The notes under the pieces are model-generated. The model did not search any database. It was not told the origin of the DNA and saw only the letters and a list, made by a program, of their open reading frames with translations. Source: Candidatus Heteroruminococcus faecigallinarum (GTDB lineage: Bacteria > Bacillota > Clostridia > Oscillospirales > Ruminococcaceae). From it: 64,000 nucleotides of DNA. Position numbers and translations under genes: made by a program. Shown piece by piece: positions 28,304 through 39,525 of the stretch. Each line of letters opens with the position of its first letter. The stretch's first letter is position 1. The stretch is taken from positions 1 through 64,000 of the forward strand of contig CAJFKV010000004.1 of assembly GCA_904387055.1 (NCBI GenBank), given 5' to 3'.

Positions 28304-29200
28304 ATGAGCGACCTGGTGTCGATCCAGTGGTTCCCCGGCCATATGGCCAAGACCCGCCGCCTGATGCGGGAGAGCGTGCGGCTGGTGGATCTGGTGGTGG
28401 AGTTGACCGACGCCCGCATCCCCCAGAGCAGCCGGAACCCGGAGCTTTCTGCCATTGTGGGGAAGAAAGCCCGGATCGTCCTGCTCAACAAGGCCGACTC
28501 GGCCGACCCGGAGGCCACTGCCCGCTGGTGCAGCTACTACAAGGCCCTCGGCATTCCCGCCCTGGCCACCGACTGCCGCACCGGCAAGGGCCTGGGGGGA
28601 TTCCTTCCCCTGGTAAAAGAGACCCTGGCCGACAAGATGGCCCAGTGGGAGAAGAAGGGGATGGGGGGACGCCCCATCCGGATGATGATCGTGGGAATCC
28701 CCAACGTGGGGAAGTCCTCCCTCATCAACCGCCTTTCCGGCCGCCGCAGCGCCAAGGTGGAGGACCGCCCCGGCGTAACCCGCGGCAAGCAGTGGGTGAC
28801 CCTGGACAGCGGCCTGGAGCTGCTGGACATGCCCGGCGTCCTGTGGCCCAAGTTTGAGGACAAGCAGGTGGGGGAATACCTGGCCTTTACCGGGGCGGTG
28901 AAGGACGACATCCTGGATGTGGAGACACTGGCCGCCCGCCTGGCCCAGGTGCTGGCCCAGCGGTACCCCCGGCTGCTCCAGGAGCGGTATAAGCTCACCG
29001 AGGAGATGCTGGCCCTGGAGGAAGGGTACGACCTGCTGGAGGCCATCGGCCGCAAGCGGGGGATGCTCATTGCCGGCGGGGAGGTGAACCTGGAGCGGGC
29101 GGCAGTCATGCTGCTGGACGAGTTCCGGGGAGGGAAGATCGGCCGGATTACCCTGGAGGCGCCTCCCCGGGAACCGGGAAGGGAGGCCCCTGCCCAATGA
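28304..29200 (+). CDS. rbgA: Ribosome biogenesis GTPase YlqF/RbgA
   Basis: QWFPGHMAKTRR, circularly permuted GTPase motifs NKAD and GIPNVGKSSLIN. Confidence 0.95.
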   Translation: MSDLVSIQWFPGHMAKTRRLMRESVRLVDLVVELTDARIPQSSRNPELSAIVGKKARIVLLNKADSADPEATARWCSYYKALGIPALATDCRTGKGLGGFLPLVKETLADKMAQWEKKGMGGRPIRMMIVGIPNVGKSSLINRLSGRRSAKVEDRPGVTRGKQWVTLDSGLELLDMPGVLWPKFEDKQVGEYLAFTGAVKDDILDVETLAARLAQVLAQRYPRLLQERYKLTEEMLALEEGYDLLEAIGRKRGMLIAGGEVNLERAAVMLLDEFRGGKIGRITLEAPPREPGREAPAQ

Positions 29201-29814
29201 CCATCTATGCCTTTGACCAGGGCCTGCGGGAGCGGGGGTTCGATCCCCTTTGCGGGGTGGACGAGGCCGGCCGCGGCCCGTTGGCGGGGCCGGTGTTTGC
29301 GGCGGCGGTGATCCTCCCGCCGGACTTTGCCTCCCAGTGGCTGAACGATTCCAAAAAGGTGACCCCCCGGCGGCGGGAGCTCCTCTACGACCAGATCACC
29401 GGCGCCGCCCGGTGGGCGGTGGCCAGCGCCAGCGAGGAGGAGATCGACCGTCTGAACATCCTTCAGGCCACCTTCCTGGCCATGGAGCGGGCCTGGGACC
29501 GGCTCTGCCGGGATGGGGAGCGGCCCCCGGTTCTCACCCTGGTGGACGGCAACCGTCTGCCGCCCCATCTGGGCCAGGCCCGGACGCTGGTGGGCGGGGA
29601 TGGGGTTTCCGCCTCGGTGGCCGCCGCCTCCATCCTGGCGAAGGTAACCCGGGACCGGTATATGCTCCGTCTGGCGGAGGAATACCCCCAGTACGCCTTT
29701 GAACAGCACAAGGGATACGGCACCAAGCTCCACTACGAGCGGCTGGCCCAGTACGGCCCCAGCCCCGTCCATCGCCGCTCCTTTTTAAAGAAGTGGCTGG
29801 AGGAACAGGGGTGA
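29197..29814 (+). CDS. rnhB: Ribonuclease HII
   Basis: GVDEAGRGPLAGPVFAAAVILP; LNDSKKVTPRRRELLYDQI. Confidence 0.96.
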   Translation: MTIYAFDQGLRERGFDPLCGVDEAGRGPLAGPVFAAAVILPPDFASQWLNDSKKVTPRRRELLYDQITGAARWAVASASEEEIDRLNILQATFLAMERAWDRLCRDGERPPVLTLVDGNRLPPHLGQARTLVGGDGVSASVAAASILAKVTRDRYMLRLAEEYPQYAFEQHKGYGTKLHYERLAQYGPSPVHRRSFLKKWLEEQG

Positions 29815-30176
29815 CCCGGGGGGAGACCGGCGCCGCCGGGGAAGAATTTGCCGCCCGGTATCTGGAGAAGCAAGGATATTCCCTTCTTGCCCGCAACTAC
29901 CGCAGCCCCTATGGGGAGGTGGACATCATTGCCCGGCAGGGGGAATATCTTGTCTTTGTGGAGGTGCGCACCCGGGGAAAACGCAGCCTCCTGACCCCGG
30001 CGGAGACGGTGGACCCATCCAAACAGAAGCGGATCATCGCCACCGCCTACCACTATCTGGAGAGCCATCCCCTTTCCCTCCAGCCCCGGTTCGACCTGGT
30101 GGCGGTGGACAGTTCCCGGCTGCCCTGGAGGATCTCCCACCTGGAAGGAGCGTTTGACGCCAGTGCCTATTGTTGA
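29811..30176 (+). CDS. yraN: YraN family (UPF0102) endonuclease-like protein
   Basis: GEEFAARYLEKQGYSLLARNYRSPYGEVDIIARQGEYLVFVEVRTR; GTG start overlapping rnhB stop. Confidence 0.93.
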   Translation: MTRGETGAAGEEFAARYLEKQGYSLLARNYRSPYGEVDIIARQGEYLVFVEVRTRGKRSLLTPAETVDPSKQKRIIATAYHYLESHPLSLQPRFDLVAVDSSRLPWRISHLEGAFDASAYC

Positions 30177-31092
30177 CCTTCACTGCGACACCCTCACCGT
30201 CTGCCAGGAGGCGGGGGTGGACCTGACCTGCGGCCAGACCCAGCTCTCCCTGGACCAGATCGACCGGGGGGAGGGCTGGTGCCAGGCCTTTGCTGTCTTT
30301 ATTCCCGACGAATACCGGGGACAGGCGGCGGTGGACTATTTCTGCCGGAACCTGGCCTACTTCCGCCGGCAGCTGGAGAAGTTTCCCGGCCGGCTGGTCC
30401 AGGTGACCACCGCCGCCCAGATCCGGTCGGCCCTGGAGGCTGGGAAGGCGGCGGCCCTCCTGACGGTGGAAGGGGGCTGTGTCCTGGAAGGGAAGGAAGA
30501 GCGGATTCCCTGGCTGGCGGAGGAGGGGGTCCGGATGCTGACCCTCACCTGGAACGGCGCCAACGAGCTGGCCGGCGGAGTGAGGGAGGACACCGGCCTT
30601 ACCGAGTTCGGCCGGGCCGCCGTCCCCCTTCTGGAGGACAGCGGGATCGTGGTGGACCTGTCCCACCTGGGGGACAAGGCCTTTGACCAGGTGATGGAGA
30701 TCCTTCGCCGTCCCCCGGTGGCCAGCCACTCCAACAGCCGGACCATCTGCCCCCACCGCCGGAACCTGACCGACCGGCAGTTCTGCCAGATTGTCCGGCG
30801 GGGCGGGCTGGTGGGGCTCAACTTCTTTGTCCGCTTCCTGGGGGAGGACCCGGCGGCGGTGGACCTGAAAACCCTCTGCCGCCACATCCGGCACTTTGTC
30901 CAGCTGGGCGGGGAGGACCACCTGGCCCTGGGGTCGGATTTTGATGGGGCGGATATGCCTCCGTGCCTTTCCCAGGCCGAAAAGCTTGCGCATCTGGGCG
31001 AGGGTATGCTAGAATTGGGGATAAGCCGCCAGCTGGCGGAGAAAATCCTGTGGAAGAACGCCTGCTGTTTCTTTGAGCGGTACGGCCTTTGA
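30154..31092 (+). CDS. Membrane dipeptidase (M19) family protein (start TTG 30154 or GTG 30163)
   Basis: VDLHCDTL, VDLSHLGDKAFDQVMEI, PVASHSNSRTICPHRRNLTD, LGSDFDGAD. Confidence 0.92.
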   Translation: MTPVPIVDLHCDTLTVCQEAGVDLTCGQTQLSLDQIDRGEGWCQAFAVFIPDEYRGQAAVDYFCRNLAYFRRQLEKFPGRLVQVTTAAQIRSALEAGKAAALLTVEGGCVLEGKEERIPWLAEEGVRMLTLTWNGANELAGGVREDTGLTEFGRAAVPLLEDSGIVVDLSHLGDKAFDQVMEILRRPPVASHSNSRTICPHRRNLTDRQFCQIVRRGGLVGLNFFVRFLGEDPAAVDLKTLCRHIRHFVQLGGEDHLALGSDFDGADMPPCLSQAEKLAHLGEGMLELGISRQLAEKILWKNACCFFERYGL

Positions 31093-31119
31093 GGGACGGA
31101 ACAGAAAAGAGGTTGTCCT

Positions 31120-32580
31120 ATGGAGTATCAAAGCACGCGGAACCGGTCGGTTCGTTTGTCGTCTGCCCAAGCCATTGTGGAGGGAATCTCCCGGGACGGG
31201 GGGCTGTTTGTCCCCACGTCGATCCCTCAGGTGGACCGGGAGTTCCTGGAAAAGCTGGGGAAGATGGACTACATCGGCCGGGCCAAGGAAGTACTGGCCC
31301 TGTATTTGACCGATTTTACCCCCGGCGAGCTGGACGCCTGTGTCCGGGGAGCCTATGGGGAGGGGCGTTTTTCCCATCCCAAGGTGGCGCCGGTGGTGAA
31401 GGCCGGCAAGGGCGGCCCCTGGATGCTGGAGCTGTGGCACGGCCCCACCTGCGCCTTTAAGGATATGGCCCTCCAGCTGCTGCCCCGGCTGATGACCACC
31501 GCCGCCGCCAAGCTGGGGGACCGGCATACCATCGCCGTCCTCACCGCCACCTCCGGGGATACGGGCAAAGCGGCCCTGGAGGGGTTCCGGGATGTGCCGG
31601 GTACCAAGGTGCTGGTTTTCTACCCCCAGGATGGGGTGAGCCCCATGCAGAAGCGGCAGATGGCGACCCAGCAGGGGGAGAACGTAGGGGTATTTGGCAT
31701 TGAGGGGAACTTTGACGCGGCCCAAAGCGGGGTCAAGGCCATCTTTGGGGACCGGGCCTTTGCCGAGGAGCTGGAGAAGGAGGGCATCCGCCTCTCCAGT
31801 GCCAACTCCATCAACTGGGGGCGCCTGGTCCCGCAGATTGTCTACTACGTGAGTGCCTACTGCGACCTGGTGGCCGGAGGGCTCCCCATGGGGGAACGGG
31901 TGGACGTGGCAGTGCCCACCGGGAACTTTGGCGACATTCTGGCCGCCTATTACGCCAGAGAGATGGGGGTGCCCCTGGGGCGGCTGATCTGTGCCTCCAA
32001 CCGGAACCGGGTTCTGACCGACTTTTTCCAGACCGGCCGCTACGACCGGAACCGTCCCTTCTACACCACCGATTCCCCGTCGATGGATATCCTCATCTCT
32101 TCCAACCTGGAGCGGCTGCTCTTCCATCTCACCGGCGGCGACGACCAGGCGGTGGCCGGATGGATGGCCCAGCTGTCCGCCCAGGGGTGGTACCAGGTGC
32201 CGGAGCCCCTGCGGGAGAAGGCGGCGGAGATCTTCGGGGCCGGCTCCTGCGGCGACGAGGAAGCCCGGGCGACCATCGGCCGCCTCTACCGGGAGGAGGG
32301 GTATCTGGCCGATCCCCACACCGCGGTGGCGGCTTCCCTGGCAGGTCCTGGGACGCTGGTGGTTTCCACCGCCAGCCCCTACAAATTCCCTGCCTGTGTT
32401 CTGGAGGCCCTGGGGCAGGTTCCCGCCGGGGAGGATTTTGACCAGCTGGACCAGCTGTCCAGGGTCACCGGCACGCCGGTTCCTGCCCCGCTGGCGGACC
32501 TTCGCAGCCGGGAGGTCCGGTTCCGGGAGAGCTGCGACCCCGCCGCCATGCTCCAGGCGGTGCGGCAGGGGTTGGCGTAG
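31120..32580 (+). CDS. thrC: Threonine synthase
   Basis: DGGLFVPTSIP, LWHGPTCAFKDMALQLLPRLM, TATSGDTGKAALEGF. Confidence 0.96.
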   Translation: MEYQSTRNRSVRLSSAQAIVEGISRDGGLFVPTSIPQVDREFLEKLGKMDYIGRAKEVLALYLTDFTPGELDACVRGAYGEGRFSHPKVAPVVKAGKGGPWMLELWHGPTCAFKDMALQLLPRLMTTAAAKLGDRHTIAVLTATSGDTGKAALEGFRDVPGTKVLVFYPQDGVSPMQKRQMATQQGENVGVFGIEGNFDAAQSGVKAIFGDRAFAEELEKEGIRLSSANSINWGRLVPQIVYYVSAYCDLVAGGLPMGERVDVAVPTGNFGDILAAYYAREMGVPLGRLICASNRNRVLTDFFQTGRYDRNRPFYTTDSPSMDILISSNLERLLFHLTGGDDQAVAGWMAQLSAQGWYQVPEPLREKAAEIFGAGSCGDEEARATIGRLYREEGYLADPHTAVAASLAGPGTLVVSTASPYKFPACVLEALGQVPAGEDFDQLDQLSRVTGTPVPAPLADLRSREVRFRESCDPAAMLQAVRQGLA

Positions 32581-32672
32581 GCGTGTTCATCATCTGTTTC
32601 CTTTCCGTTCGGAAGGGGTTCATAGGTATGTGAGAGAATCAACAAGGCGGCACCATAGGAAAGAGGTAATTC

Positions 32673-33383
32673 ATGTCCCTGTACGTAATCGGCGACCTGC
32701 ATCTGTCTCTGGGCAGCAACAAGCCTATGGATATCTTCGGCGGATGGCACAACTATCTGGAGAAGCTGGAGGAGAACTGGCGGCGGCTGGTTCGCCCGGA
32801 GGATGGGATTGTGCTGGCCGGGGACAGCTCCTGGGGGATGACCCTGGAGGAGAGCCTGCGGGACTTTCAGTATTTGCAGGGGTTGCCGGGCCGCAAGTAC
32901 CTCATCAAGGGAAATCACGACTACTGGTGGGGCAGCGCCCGGAAGATGCAGCTTTTTTTTGAGGAGAACGGTTTAGACAGCCTGAAAATACTCCATAATA
33001 ACTGCGCCGAGGAAGAGGGCCTGATCCTGTGCGGTACGCGGGGCTGGCTTTTTGAGAACGGCGCGGCTTTCGACCAGAAGATCGTCAACCGGGAGGCGGG
33101 GCGGTTGGAAATGTCCCTCAAGGCTTCCCAGGGTATGGAGGGGGAACGGGTGGTGTTTCTCCACTACCCGCCCCTCTTTGGCGACCAGGTGCTGCCGGAG
33201 TTTATCGACCTCATGGAGGAGTGGAAGGTTCGCCGGTGCTACTACGGCCACCTCCACGGCAATGCCTGCCGGATAGCCTTCAACGGCTCCTACCGGGGCA
33301 TCCAGTTCCAGCTGGTTTCGGCCGATGGGCTGGGCTTTTGTCCCCTGCTGGTGCCTGCTGGAAAGAGCGGGGGAAATCGGTAA
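32673..33383 (+). CDS. Calcineurin-like metallophosphoesterase
   Basis: YVIGDLHLSLG, LAGDSSWG, IKGNHDYWWG, YYGHLHG. Confidence 0.93.
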   Translation: MSLYVIGDLHLSLGSNKPMDIFGGWHNYLEKLEENWRRLVRPEDGIVLAGDSSWGMTLEESLRDFQYLQGLPGRKYLIKGNHDYWWGSARKMQLFFEENGLDSLKILHNNCAEEEGLILCGTRGWLFENGAAFDQKIVNREAGRLEMSLKASQGMEGERVVFLHYPPLFGDQVLPEFIDLMEEWKVRRCYYGHLHGNACRIAFNGSYRGIQFQLVSADGLGFCPLLVPAGKSGGNR

Positions 33384-33458
33384 AAAAAAGTGGCATTTTA
33401 TCGACCAGTATGCTATACTTAATAAGATACCATGTTGTGTAATTTAGGAGGAAATGAA

Positions 33459-34883
33459 ATGAGCCTTACTTCGTGCGAAAAGACCAAAACCAATACATAC
33501 GAGCTGGTTGTCTCGGTGGGAGCCGAGGAGTTCCAGGGCGCCATTGAGAAGGCGTACCGCAAGAATGTCTCCAAGATCAGCATCCCTGGCTTCCGCAAGG
33601 GCAAGGCGCCCAAGGCGATGATCGAGAAAATGTACGGCGAGGGTGTTTTCTACGAGGATGCCATCAATATGCTTTATCCCGACGCCTACGAGCAGGCGGT
33701 GAAGGAAGCCGGCATCGAGCCGGTCGCCGCCCCGTCCATCGAGGTGCAGGATGCCGATAAGACCACCGGTTTCACCTTCAAGGCGGAGGTAACCGTCAAG
33801 CCGGAGGTGGAAGTGGAGAACTACAAGGGCATCGCCGTTACCAAGACGGTCCGCCCGGTGACCGACGAAGAGATCGATCACGAGCTGTCCCACCTTCAGG
33901 AGCGCAACGCCCGGGTCATCGATGTGGAGGACCGCCCCGCTCAGAACGGCGACCAGACGGTGATCGACTTTGAGGGCTTTGTGGACGGGGTTGCATTTGA
34001 AGGGGGCAAGGGAGAGAAGTTCCCCCTGACCCTGGGTTCCGGCCAGTTCATCCCCGGCTTTGAGGAGCAGATTGTGGGCAAGAAGATCGGCGACGAGTTT
34101 GACGTGACGGTCACCTTCCCGGAGGATTACCATGCCGAGGAGCTGAAGGGGAAGGAAGCCGTCTTCAAGGTGAAGCTCCACGAGATCAAGACCCGGGAGC
34201 TGCCCGAGCTGGACGACGAGTTTGCCAAGGACGTCAGCGAGTTTGACACCCTGGCCGAGTACAAGGAGGACCTGCGCAAGAAGCTCCAGGCTTCCCACGA
34301 CGAGCAGAGCGACCGGGAGGTGGAGAGCGCCCTCATTGACGGCATCCTGGCCGGCATGAAGGTGGAGCTGCCCCAGGCGATGATCGACAACCGGGTGGAC
34401 GAGATGCTGCAGGACTTTGCCTATCGGCTGCAGTCCCAGGGGCTGGATGTCAAGACCTACATGCAGTACACCGGCATGGATATGGACGCCATGCGGAAGA
34501 CCTATGCCGAGCCGGCCGAGCGGCAGGTGAAAGTGCGCCTGGCCCTGGAGAAGATTGCCCAGCTGGAGAACCTGGCCGCCACCCAGGAGGAGCTGGACGC
34601 CGAGTACAAGAAGCTGGCCGACTCTTACCAGATGGAGGAGGACAAGATCAAGGCGGTCATCGCTGCCGAGGATCTGGAGAAGGACATCTGTGTCAACAAG
34701 GCCATCGCCCTGGTTCGGGAGAACGCGGTGATTACCGAGGCCCAGCCGGAGGAGAAGGCCGAGCCCAAGAAGAAGACCGCCAAGAAGCCCGCGGCCAAGA
34801 AGACCACCAAGAAGGCGGCCAAGGAGGAGGCTCCCGCCGAGGAAGCCCCTGCTGCCGCTGAGGAAACCCCCGTCCAGGAGTAA
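33459..34883 (+). CDS. tig: Trigger factor with Lys/Ala/Glu-rich C-terminal tail
   Basis: ISIPGFRKGKAPKAMIEKMYGEGVFYEDA; FKBP domain NGDQTVIDFEGFVDGVAFEGGKGEKFPLTLGSGQFIPGFEEQI. Confidence 0.96.
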   Translation: MSLTSCEKTKTNTYELVVSVGAEEFQGAIEKAYRKNVSKISIPGFRKGKAPKAMIEKMYGEGVFYEDAINMLYPDAYEQAVKEAGIEPVAAPSIEVQDADKTTGFTFKAEVTVKPEVEVENYKGIAVTKTVRPVTDEEIDHELSHLQERNARVIDVEDRPAQNGDQTVIDFEGFVDGVAFEGGKGEKFPLTLGSGQFIPGFEEQIVGKKIGDEFDVTVTFPEDYHAEELKGKEAVFKVKLHEIKTRELPELDDEFAKDVSEFDTLAEYKEDLRKKLQASHDEQSDREVESALIDGILAGMKVELPQAMIDNRVDEMLQDFAYRLQSQGLDVKTYMQYTGMDMDAMRKTYAEPAERQVKVRLALEKIAQLENLAATQEELDAEYKKLADSYQMEEDKIKAVIAAEDLEKDICVNKAIALVRENAVITEAQPEEKAEPKKKTAKKPAAKKTTKKAAKEEAPAEEAPAAAEETPVQE

Positions 34884-34938
34884 TCTCCCGGCGGAGGAAT
34901 CCATACAATACTGTTACCAATGATGGAGGTGTACCCCT

Positions 34939-35520
34939 ATGAGCCTGGTACCAATGGTTGTAGAGCCCACCAATCGCGGCGAGCGTTCCTACGATATTTT
35001 TTCCCGGCTGCTCAACGACCGAATCATTATGCTCTGTGACGAGGTAAACGACACAACCGCCAGCCTGGTTGTTGCCCAGCTGCTGTACCTGGAAGGGCAG
35101 GACCCGGAAAAGGACATTTCTCTGTATATCAACAGCCCCGGCGGCTCCATCACCTCTGGCATGGCGATCTACGACACCATGCAGTATATCAAGTGTGATG
35201 TCTCCACCATCTGCGTGGGGATGGCCGCCTCCATGGGGGCGTTCCTTCTGTCGTCGGGGGCCAAGGGCAAGCGCTTTGCCCTGCCCAACAGCGAGATTAT
35301 GATCCATCAGCCTCTGGGACAGGTGAAGGGCCAGGCCACCGATCTGAAGATCCACACCGAATGGATCCTGCGGATCAAGGAGAAGCTCAACCAGCTGCTG
35401 TCGGAGCAGACCGGCCAGCCCCTGGAGCGGATCCAGCAGGATACCGAGCGGGACAACTTCATGACAGCGGCCCAGGCGGCTGAATACGGCCTGGTGGACA
35501 AGGTGCTCACCAGCCGGTAA
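34939..35520 (+). CDS. clpP: ATP-dependent Clp protease proteolytic subunit
   Basis: [25 protein letters not shown]..., [11 protein letters not shown] catalytic Ser, MIHQPLG. Confidence 0.97.
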   Translation: MSLVPMVVEPTNRGERSYDIFSRLLNDRIIMLCDEVNDTTASLVVAQLLYLEGQDPEKDISLYINSPGGSITSGMAIYDTMQYIKCDVSTICVGMAASMGAFLLSSGAKGKRFALPNSEIMIHQPLGQVKGQATDLKIHTEWILRIKEKLNQLLSEQTGQPLERIQQDTERDNFMTAAQAAEYGLVDKVLTSR

Positions 35521-35543
35521 ACCCTACCATTTGGGAGGCAATC

Positions 35544-36863
35544 ATGGCAAAAAACGATGAAAGCAGACCTTTGCGCTGCTCCTTCTGCGGCAAGGAGCAG
35601 GACCAGGTGCAGCGGATGATCGCCGGCCCGGGCGCCTGCATCTGCAACGAGTGTGTGGAGCTCTGCCTGGCGGTATTGGAGGGGGAAGAACCCTCCTCCC
35701 GCCGGCGGGACCGCCGCGGGGAGCCGGACCGGGACATTGTGATCCCCCGCCCCACCGAGATCAAGGCCATCCTGGACGAGTATGTCATCGGCCAGGATCA
35801 GGCCAAGGTAGCCCTGTCGGTGGCGGTGTACAACCATTACAAGCGGATCTACTTCGGCAACGAGGATGGGGTGGAGCTGAGCAAGAGCAACGTGTTGCTC
35901 CTGGGCCCCACCGGCGTAGGAAAGACCCTCCTGGCCCAAACCTTGGCCAAGATCCTCAACGTCCCCTTCGCCATTGCCGACGCCACTACCCTCACCGAGG
36001 CGGGGTATGTGGGCGAGGACGTGGAAAACATCCTCCTGCGGCTGATCCAGGCGGCGGATTTTGATGTGGAGCGGGCCCAGCGGGGCATCATCTACATCGA
36101 CGAGCTGGATAAGATTGCCCGGAAGTCGGAAAATCCCTCCATCACGCGGGATGTAAGCGGCGAGGGGGTGCAGCAGGCGCTGCTGAAGATCCTGGAAGGG
36201 ACCGTGGCCAACGTTCCTCCCCAGGGCGGGCGCAAGCATCCCCAGCAGGAGTTTATCCAGATCGACACCAGCAACATCCTCTTCATCTGCGGCGGCGCCT
36301 TCGACGGCATCGAGAAGATTGTGGAGAAGCGGGTGGCCACCAGCTCCCTGGGCTTTGGGGCGGCCATCCCCGATAAAAAGGAAAAGGATAACCTTTATTC
36401 CAAGGTGGTTGCCCACGACCTGGTGAAATACGGCCTGATCCCCGAGCTGGTGGGCCGGATCCCGGTGCTGACCACCCTGACCGACCTGGACGAACCCGCC
36501 TTGGTGCGGATCCTCACCGAGCCGAAAAACGCCCTTCTCAAGCAGTATCAGCGGCTGTTCCAGCTGGACGGCATCCACCTGATCTTTGAGGAGGAGGCCC
36601 TGGAGGCGGTAGCCAAGCTGGCCATCCAGCGGAAGACCGGGGCCCGGGGGCTGCGGTCCATTATGGAGGCGACCCTGGGCCGGTGGATGTACGAGGCCCC
36701 GGCCGATGCCACCATCGAGCAGATCGTCATTACGGCGGCCTGTGTGGACGGAAAGGGGGAACCGGTGATTTCCCGGGACCCCAGTCGGACGCCGGTCCGC
36801 CTGCAGCTGCCCTCCGGCCGAAGAGCTTCTGCCCGGCCGGTGAGAGGAAGCTCCGTTTCCTAG
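35544..36863 (+). CDS. clpX: ATP-dependent Clp protease ATP-binding subunit ClpX
   Basis: N-terminal zinc finger [73 protein letters not shown]. Confidence 0.97.
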   Translation: MAKNDESRPLRCSFCGKEQDQVQRMIAGPGACICNECVELCLAVLEGEEPSSRRRDRRGEPDRDIVIPRPTEIKAILDEYVIGQDQAKVALSVAVYNHYKRIYFGNEDGVELSKSNVLLLGPTGVGKTLLAQTLAKILNVPFAIADATTLTEAGYVGEDVENILLRLIQAADFDVERAQRGIIYIDELDKIARKSENPSITRDVSGEGVQQALLKILEGTVANVPPQGGRKHPQQEFIQIDTSNILFICGGAFDGIEKIVEKRVATSSLGFGAAIPDKKEKDNLYSKVVAHDLVKYGLIPELVGRIPVLTTLTDLDEPALVRILTEPKNALLKQYQRLFQLDGIHLIFEEEALEAVAKLAIQRKTGARGLRSIMEATLGRWMYEAPADATIEQIVITAACVDGKGEPVISRDPSRTPVRLQLPSGRRASARPVRGSSVS

Positions 36864-36877
36864 CGCCATACGATTCC

Positions 36878-36921
36878 CATGCGCGCCCTGTTCGCAGACC
36901 GAGCAGGGGCGCATTTCTTTA
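36878..36921 (+). terminator. Rho-independent terminator
   Basis: ATGCGCGCCCTG...CAGGGGCGCAT TTCTTT. Confidence 0.65.
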
Positions 36922-36947
36922 TTCCCGCCGCTGGAAAAAGGGAGTAC

Positions 36948-36976
36948 TTGAAAAAACGACAAAATTGGTGTATAAT
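36948..36976 (+). promoter_or_regulatory. Sigma-A type promoter for lon
   Basis: TTGAAA-17 bp-TATAAT. Confidence 0.7.
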
Positions 36977-37029
36977 TACCCTGTTCCCCATGGGGACAGG
37001 AATTTCTCATGAGAAGTAAAGGAGGTAAG

Positions 37030-39504
37030 ATGATGGGTGATACAACGATGAACCAGGAGCGTCTCCCGGTAAAAATTCCCATGCTTGCCCTTCGTGGTCT
37101 GGTGCTTTTCCCCAATATGGTCCTTCACTTTGATGTGGGGCGGGAAAAGTCGGTCTTCGCGCTGAATGCCGTGATGGCCAAGGACCGCCGGATCTTCCTG
37201 GTGGCCCAAAAAGACATTCGTAACGACAACCCGTCTCCCGACGATTTGTATAAGGTAGGTGTGGTGGCGGAGGTCCGCCAGATCGTTAAAACCCAGGATG
37301 ATACCCTGCGGGTGCTGGTCAACGGTCTGTACCGGGCTCGGCTGGTGGACGTCCTCTCCCGGGACCCGTACTTTGAGGTGCTGGCGGAGGAAATGCCCCT
37401 TCAGCGGCCACGGATGGTCCGGTCGGTGATGAACGACGCCCTGGTGCGGACGGTGAAGGAGCTGTTTGAAGAATACTGTTACCTCACCCCCAAGATGCCC
37501 AAGGAGATCATTGCCAATGTGCTGGTCAACGACGATCCCATCTACATAGCGGAATACGTGGCCGGCAACATCATGCTGAACGTGGAAACCAAGCAGAAGA
37601 TTCTGGAGCAGTCCAGCCCCCTCAAGCGGCTGGAGCTGCTGGCCCAGGCGATGGAGAGCGAGAACGAGGTCCTCTCCCTGGAGCAGGAGATCCACGACCG
37701 GGTCCAGGAGCAGATGGACAAGAACCAGCGGGATTATTACCTGCGGGAGCAGATGAAGGCCATCTCCGCCGAGCTGGGGGAGGAGGAGGACCCTGCCACC
37801 GAAGCGGAAAACTACCGGGCCAAGATCCTGGAGCTGAAGCTGCCCCAGGAGTCGGAGGAGCACCTCCTCAAGGAGGCCAACCGGTTTACCAAGATGCCCT
37901 CCAACTCCCACGAGGCGGGGGTGATCCGGGGGTATCTGGACACCTGTCTGGAGCTGCCCTGGAACACCCTCACCAAGGACCACATCGACCTGACCAAGGC
38001 CCGCCGGCAGCTGGACCGGGATCATTACGGCCTGGACAAGGTGAAGGACCGGATTCTGGAACTGCTGGCGGTGCGGAAGCTGGCCCCGGATATCAAGGGG
38101 CAGATCATCTGCCTGGTGGGGCCTCCCGGCGTGGGCAAGACCTCCATTGCCAAGTCCATCGCCAAGGCCATGGGCCGCAAGTATGCTCGGATCGCTCTGG
38201 GCGGTGTCCGGGACGAATCGGACATCCGCGGCCATCGCCGCACCTACATCGGATCCATGCCCGGCCGGGTCATCAATGCCATCAAGCAGGCCGGCAGCGC
38301 CAATCCTCTCCTCCTGCTGGACGAGGTGGACAAGCTGGGCAGCGACTACCGGGGCGACCCCTCCGCCGCCCTGCTGGAGGTGCTGGACAGCGAGCAGAAT
38401 GCCAACTTCTGCGACCATTTTATCGAGATTCCCTTTGACCTGTCCCGGGTGCTCTTTATTGCCACGGCCAACTCCCTGGACACCATCCCCGGCCCTCTGC
38501 TGGACCGGATGGAGGTAATCGAGCTGGGCAGCTATACCCGGGAAGAAAAGTTCCACATTGCCAAGGAGCACCTGGTGGCCAAGCAGCGGGCCCGCCACGG
38601 CCTTACCGGGGCCACCATGCGGCTTACCGATGACGCCATCTACGACTTGATCGATTATTATACCCGGGAGGCGGGGGTCCGTTCCCTGGAGCGGTGCATC
38701 ACCTCCCTCTGCCGGAAGGCTGCCAAGCTGGTGGTGGAGGCCCCCAAGCGGAAGGTGGTCATCGACAGCAAGCGGCTGCCGGACCTGCTGGGTCCCCACA
38801 AGTTCCGGGACGATTCCTTCCAGAAGGGGGACCAGGTGGGCGTTGCCAACGGCCTGGCCTGGACCTCGGTAGGAGGGGAGATGCTCCAGGTAGAGGTGGC
38901 CGTCATGGACGGCGTGGGCAAGGACCAGTTTACCGGTTCCCTGGGGGATGTGATGAAGGAGTCGGTCTCGGCTGCCATCACCTACATCCGCTGCCACTGC
39001 AAGGAACTGGGTATTGCCGAGGATTTCTACAAGACCAAGGACATCCACATCCACTTCCCGGAAGGAGCGGTTCCCAAGGACGGCCCCTCCGCCGGAATTA
39101 CCACCTGCACCGCCCTGGTGTCGGCCCTGACCGGGATCCCCATCCGCCACGACGTGGCGATGACCGGCGAGATTACCCTGCGGGGTCGGGTGCTGCCCAT
39201 CGGCGGCCTGCGGGAGAAGACGATGGCCGCTTATAAGTACGGCATGCGCACCGTGATTATCCCCGAGGACAACCGGCCGGATATCGCCCAGCTGGATCAG
39301 GTGGTCCGGGACCACATCGAATTTGTCCCCGTTTCCCAGATGGACGAGGTGCTGAAGGTGGCGCTGGCCCGTGCGCCGCAGCCGCTGGTGGAGGAATCGG
39401 GCGGGGAAGGCAAAGGTCTGCGGGTGAGCGGAAGCCGGACCGCCCGGGAGGGAATCCCGGCCCCTGCCTCGGAACCGGCGGCCCCGGTGCCCATCCCCAA
39501 CTGA
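37030..39504 (+). CDS. lon: Endopeptidase La (Lon protease)
   Basis: [71 protein letters not shown]. Confidence 0.97.
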   Translation: MMGDTTMNQERLPVKIPMLALRGLVLFPNMVLHFDVGREKSVFALNAVMAKDRRIFLVAQKDIRNDNPSPDDLYKVGVVAEVRQIVKTQDDTLRVLVNGLYRARLVDVLSRDPYFEVLAEEMPLQRPRMVRSVMNDALVRTVKELFEEYCYLTPKMPKEIIANVLVNDDPIYIAEYVAGNIMLNVETKQKILEQSSPLKRLELLAQAMESENEVLSLEQEIHDRVQEQMDKNQRDYYLREQMKAISAELGEEEDPATEAENYRAKILELKLPQESEEHLLKEANRFTKMPSNSHEAGVIRGYLDTCLELPWNTLTKDHIDLTKARRQLDRDHYGLDKVKDRILELLAVRKLAPDIKGQIICLVGPPGVGKTSIAKSIAKAMGRKYARIALGGVRDESDIRGHRRTYIGSMPGRVINAIKQAGSANPLLLLDEVDKLGSDYRGDPSAALLEVLDSEQNANFCDHFIEIPFDLSRVLFIATANSLDTIPGPLLDRMEVIELGSYTREEKFHIAKEHLVAKQRARHGLTGATMRLTDDAIYDLIDYYTREAGVRSLERCITSLCRKAAKLVVEAPKRKVVIDSKRLPDLLGPHKFRDDSFQKGDQVGVANGLAWTSVGGEMLQVEVAVMDGVGKDQFTGSLGDVMKESVSAAITYIRCHCKELGIAEDFYKTKDIHIHFPEGAVPKDGPSAGITTCTALVSALTGIPIRHDVAMTGEITLRGRVLPIGGLREKTMAAYKYGMRTVIIPEDNRPDIAQLDQVVRDHIEFVPVSQMDEVLKVALARAPQPLVEESGGEGKGLRVSGSRTAREGIPAPASEPAAPVPIPN

Positions 39505-39525
39505 GCCAAATCGGGAGGAGACGCA

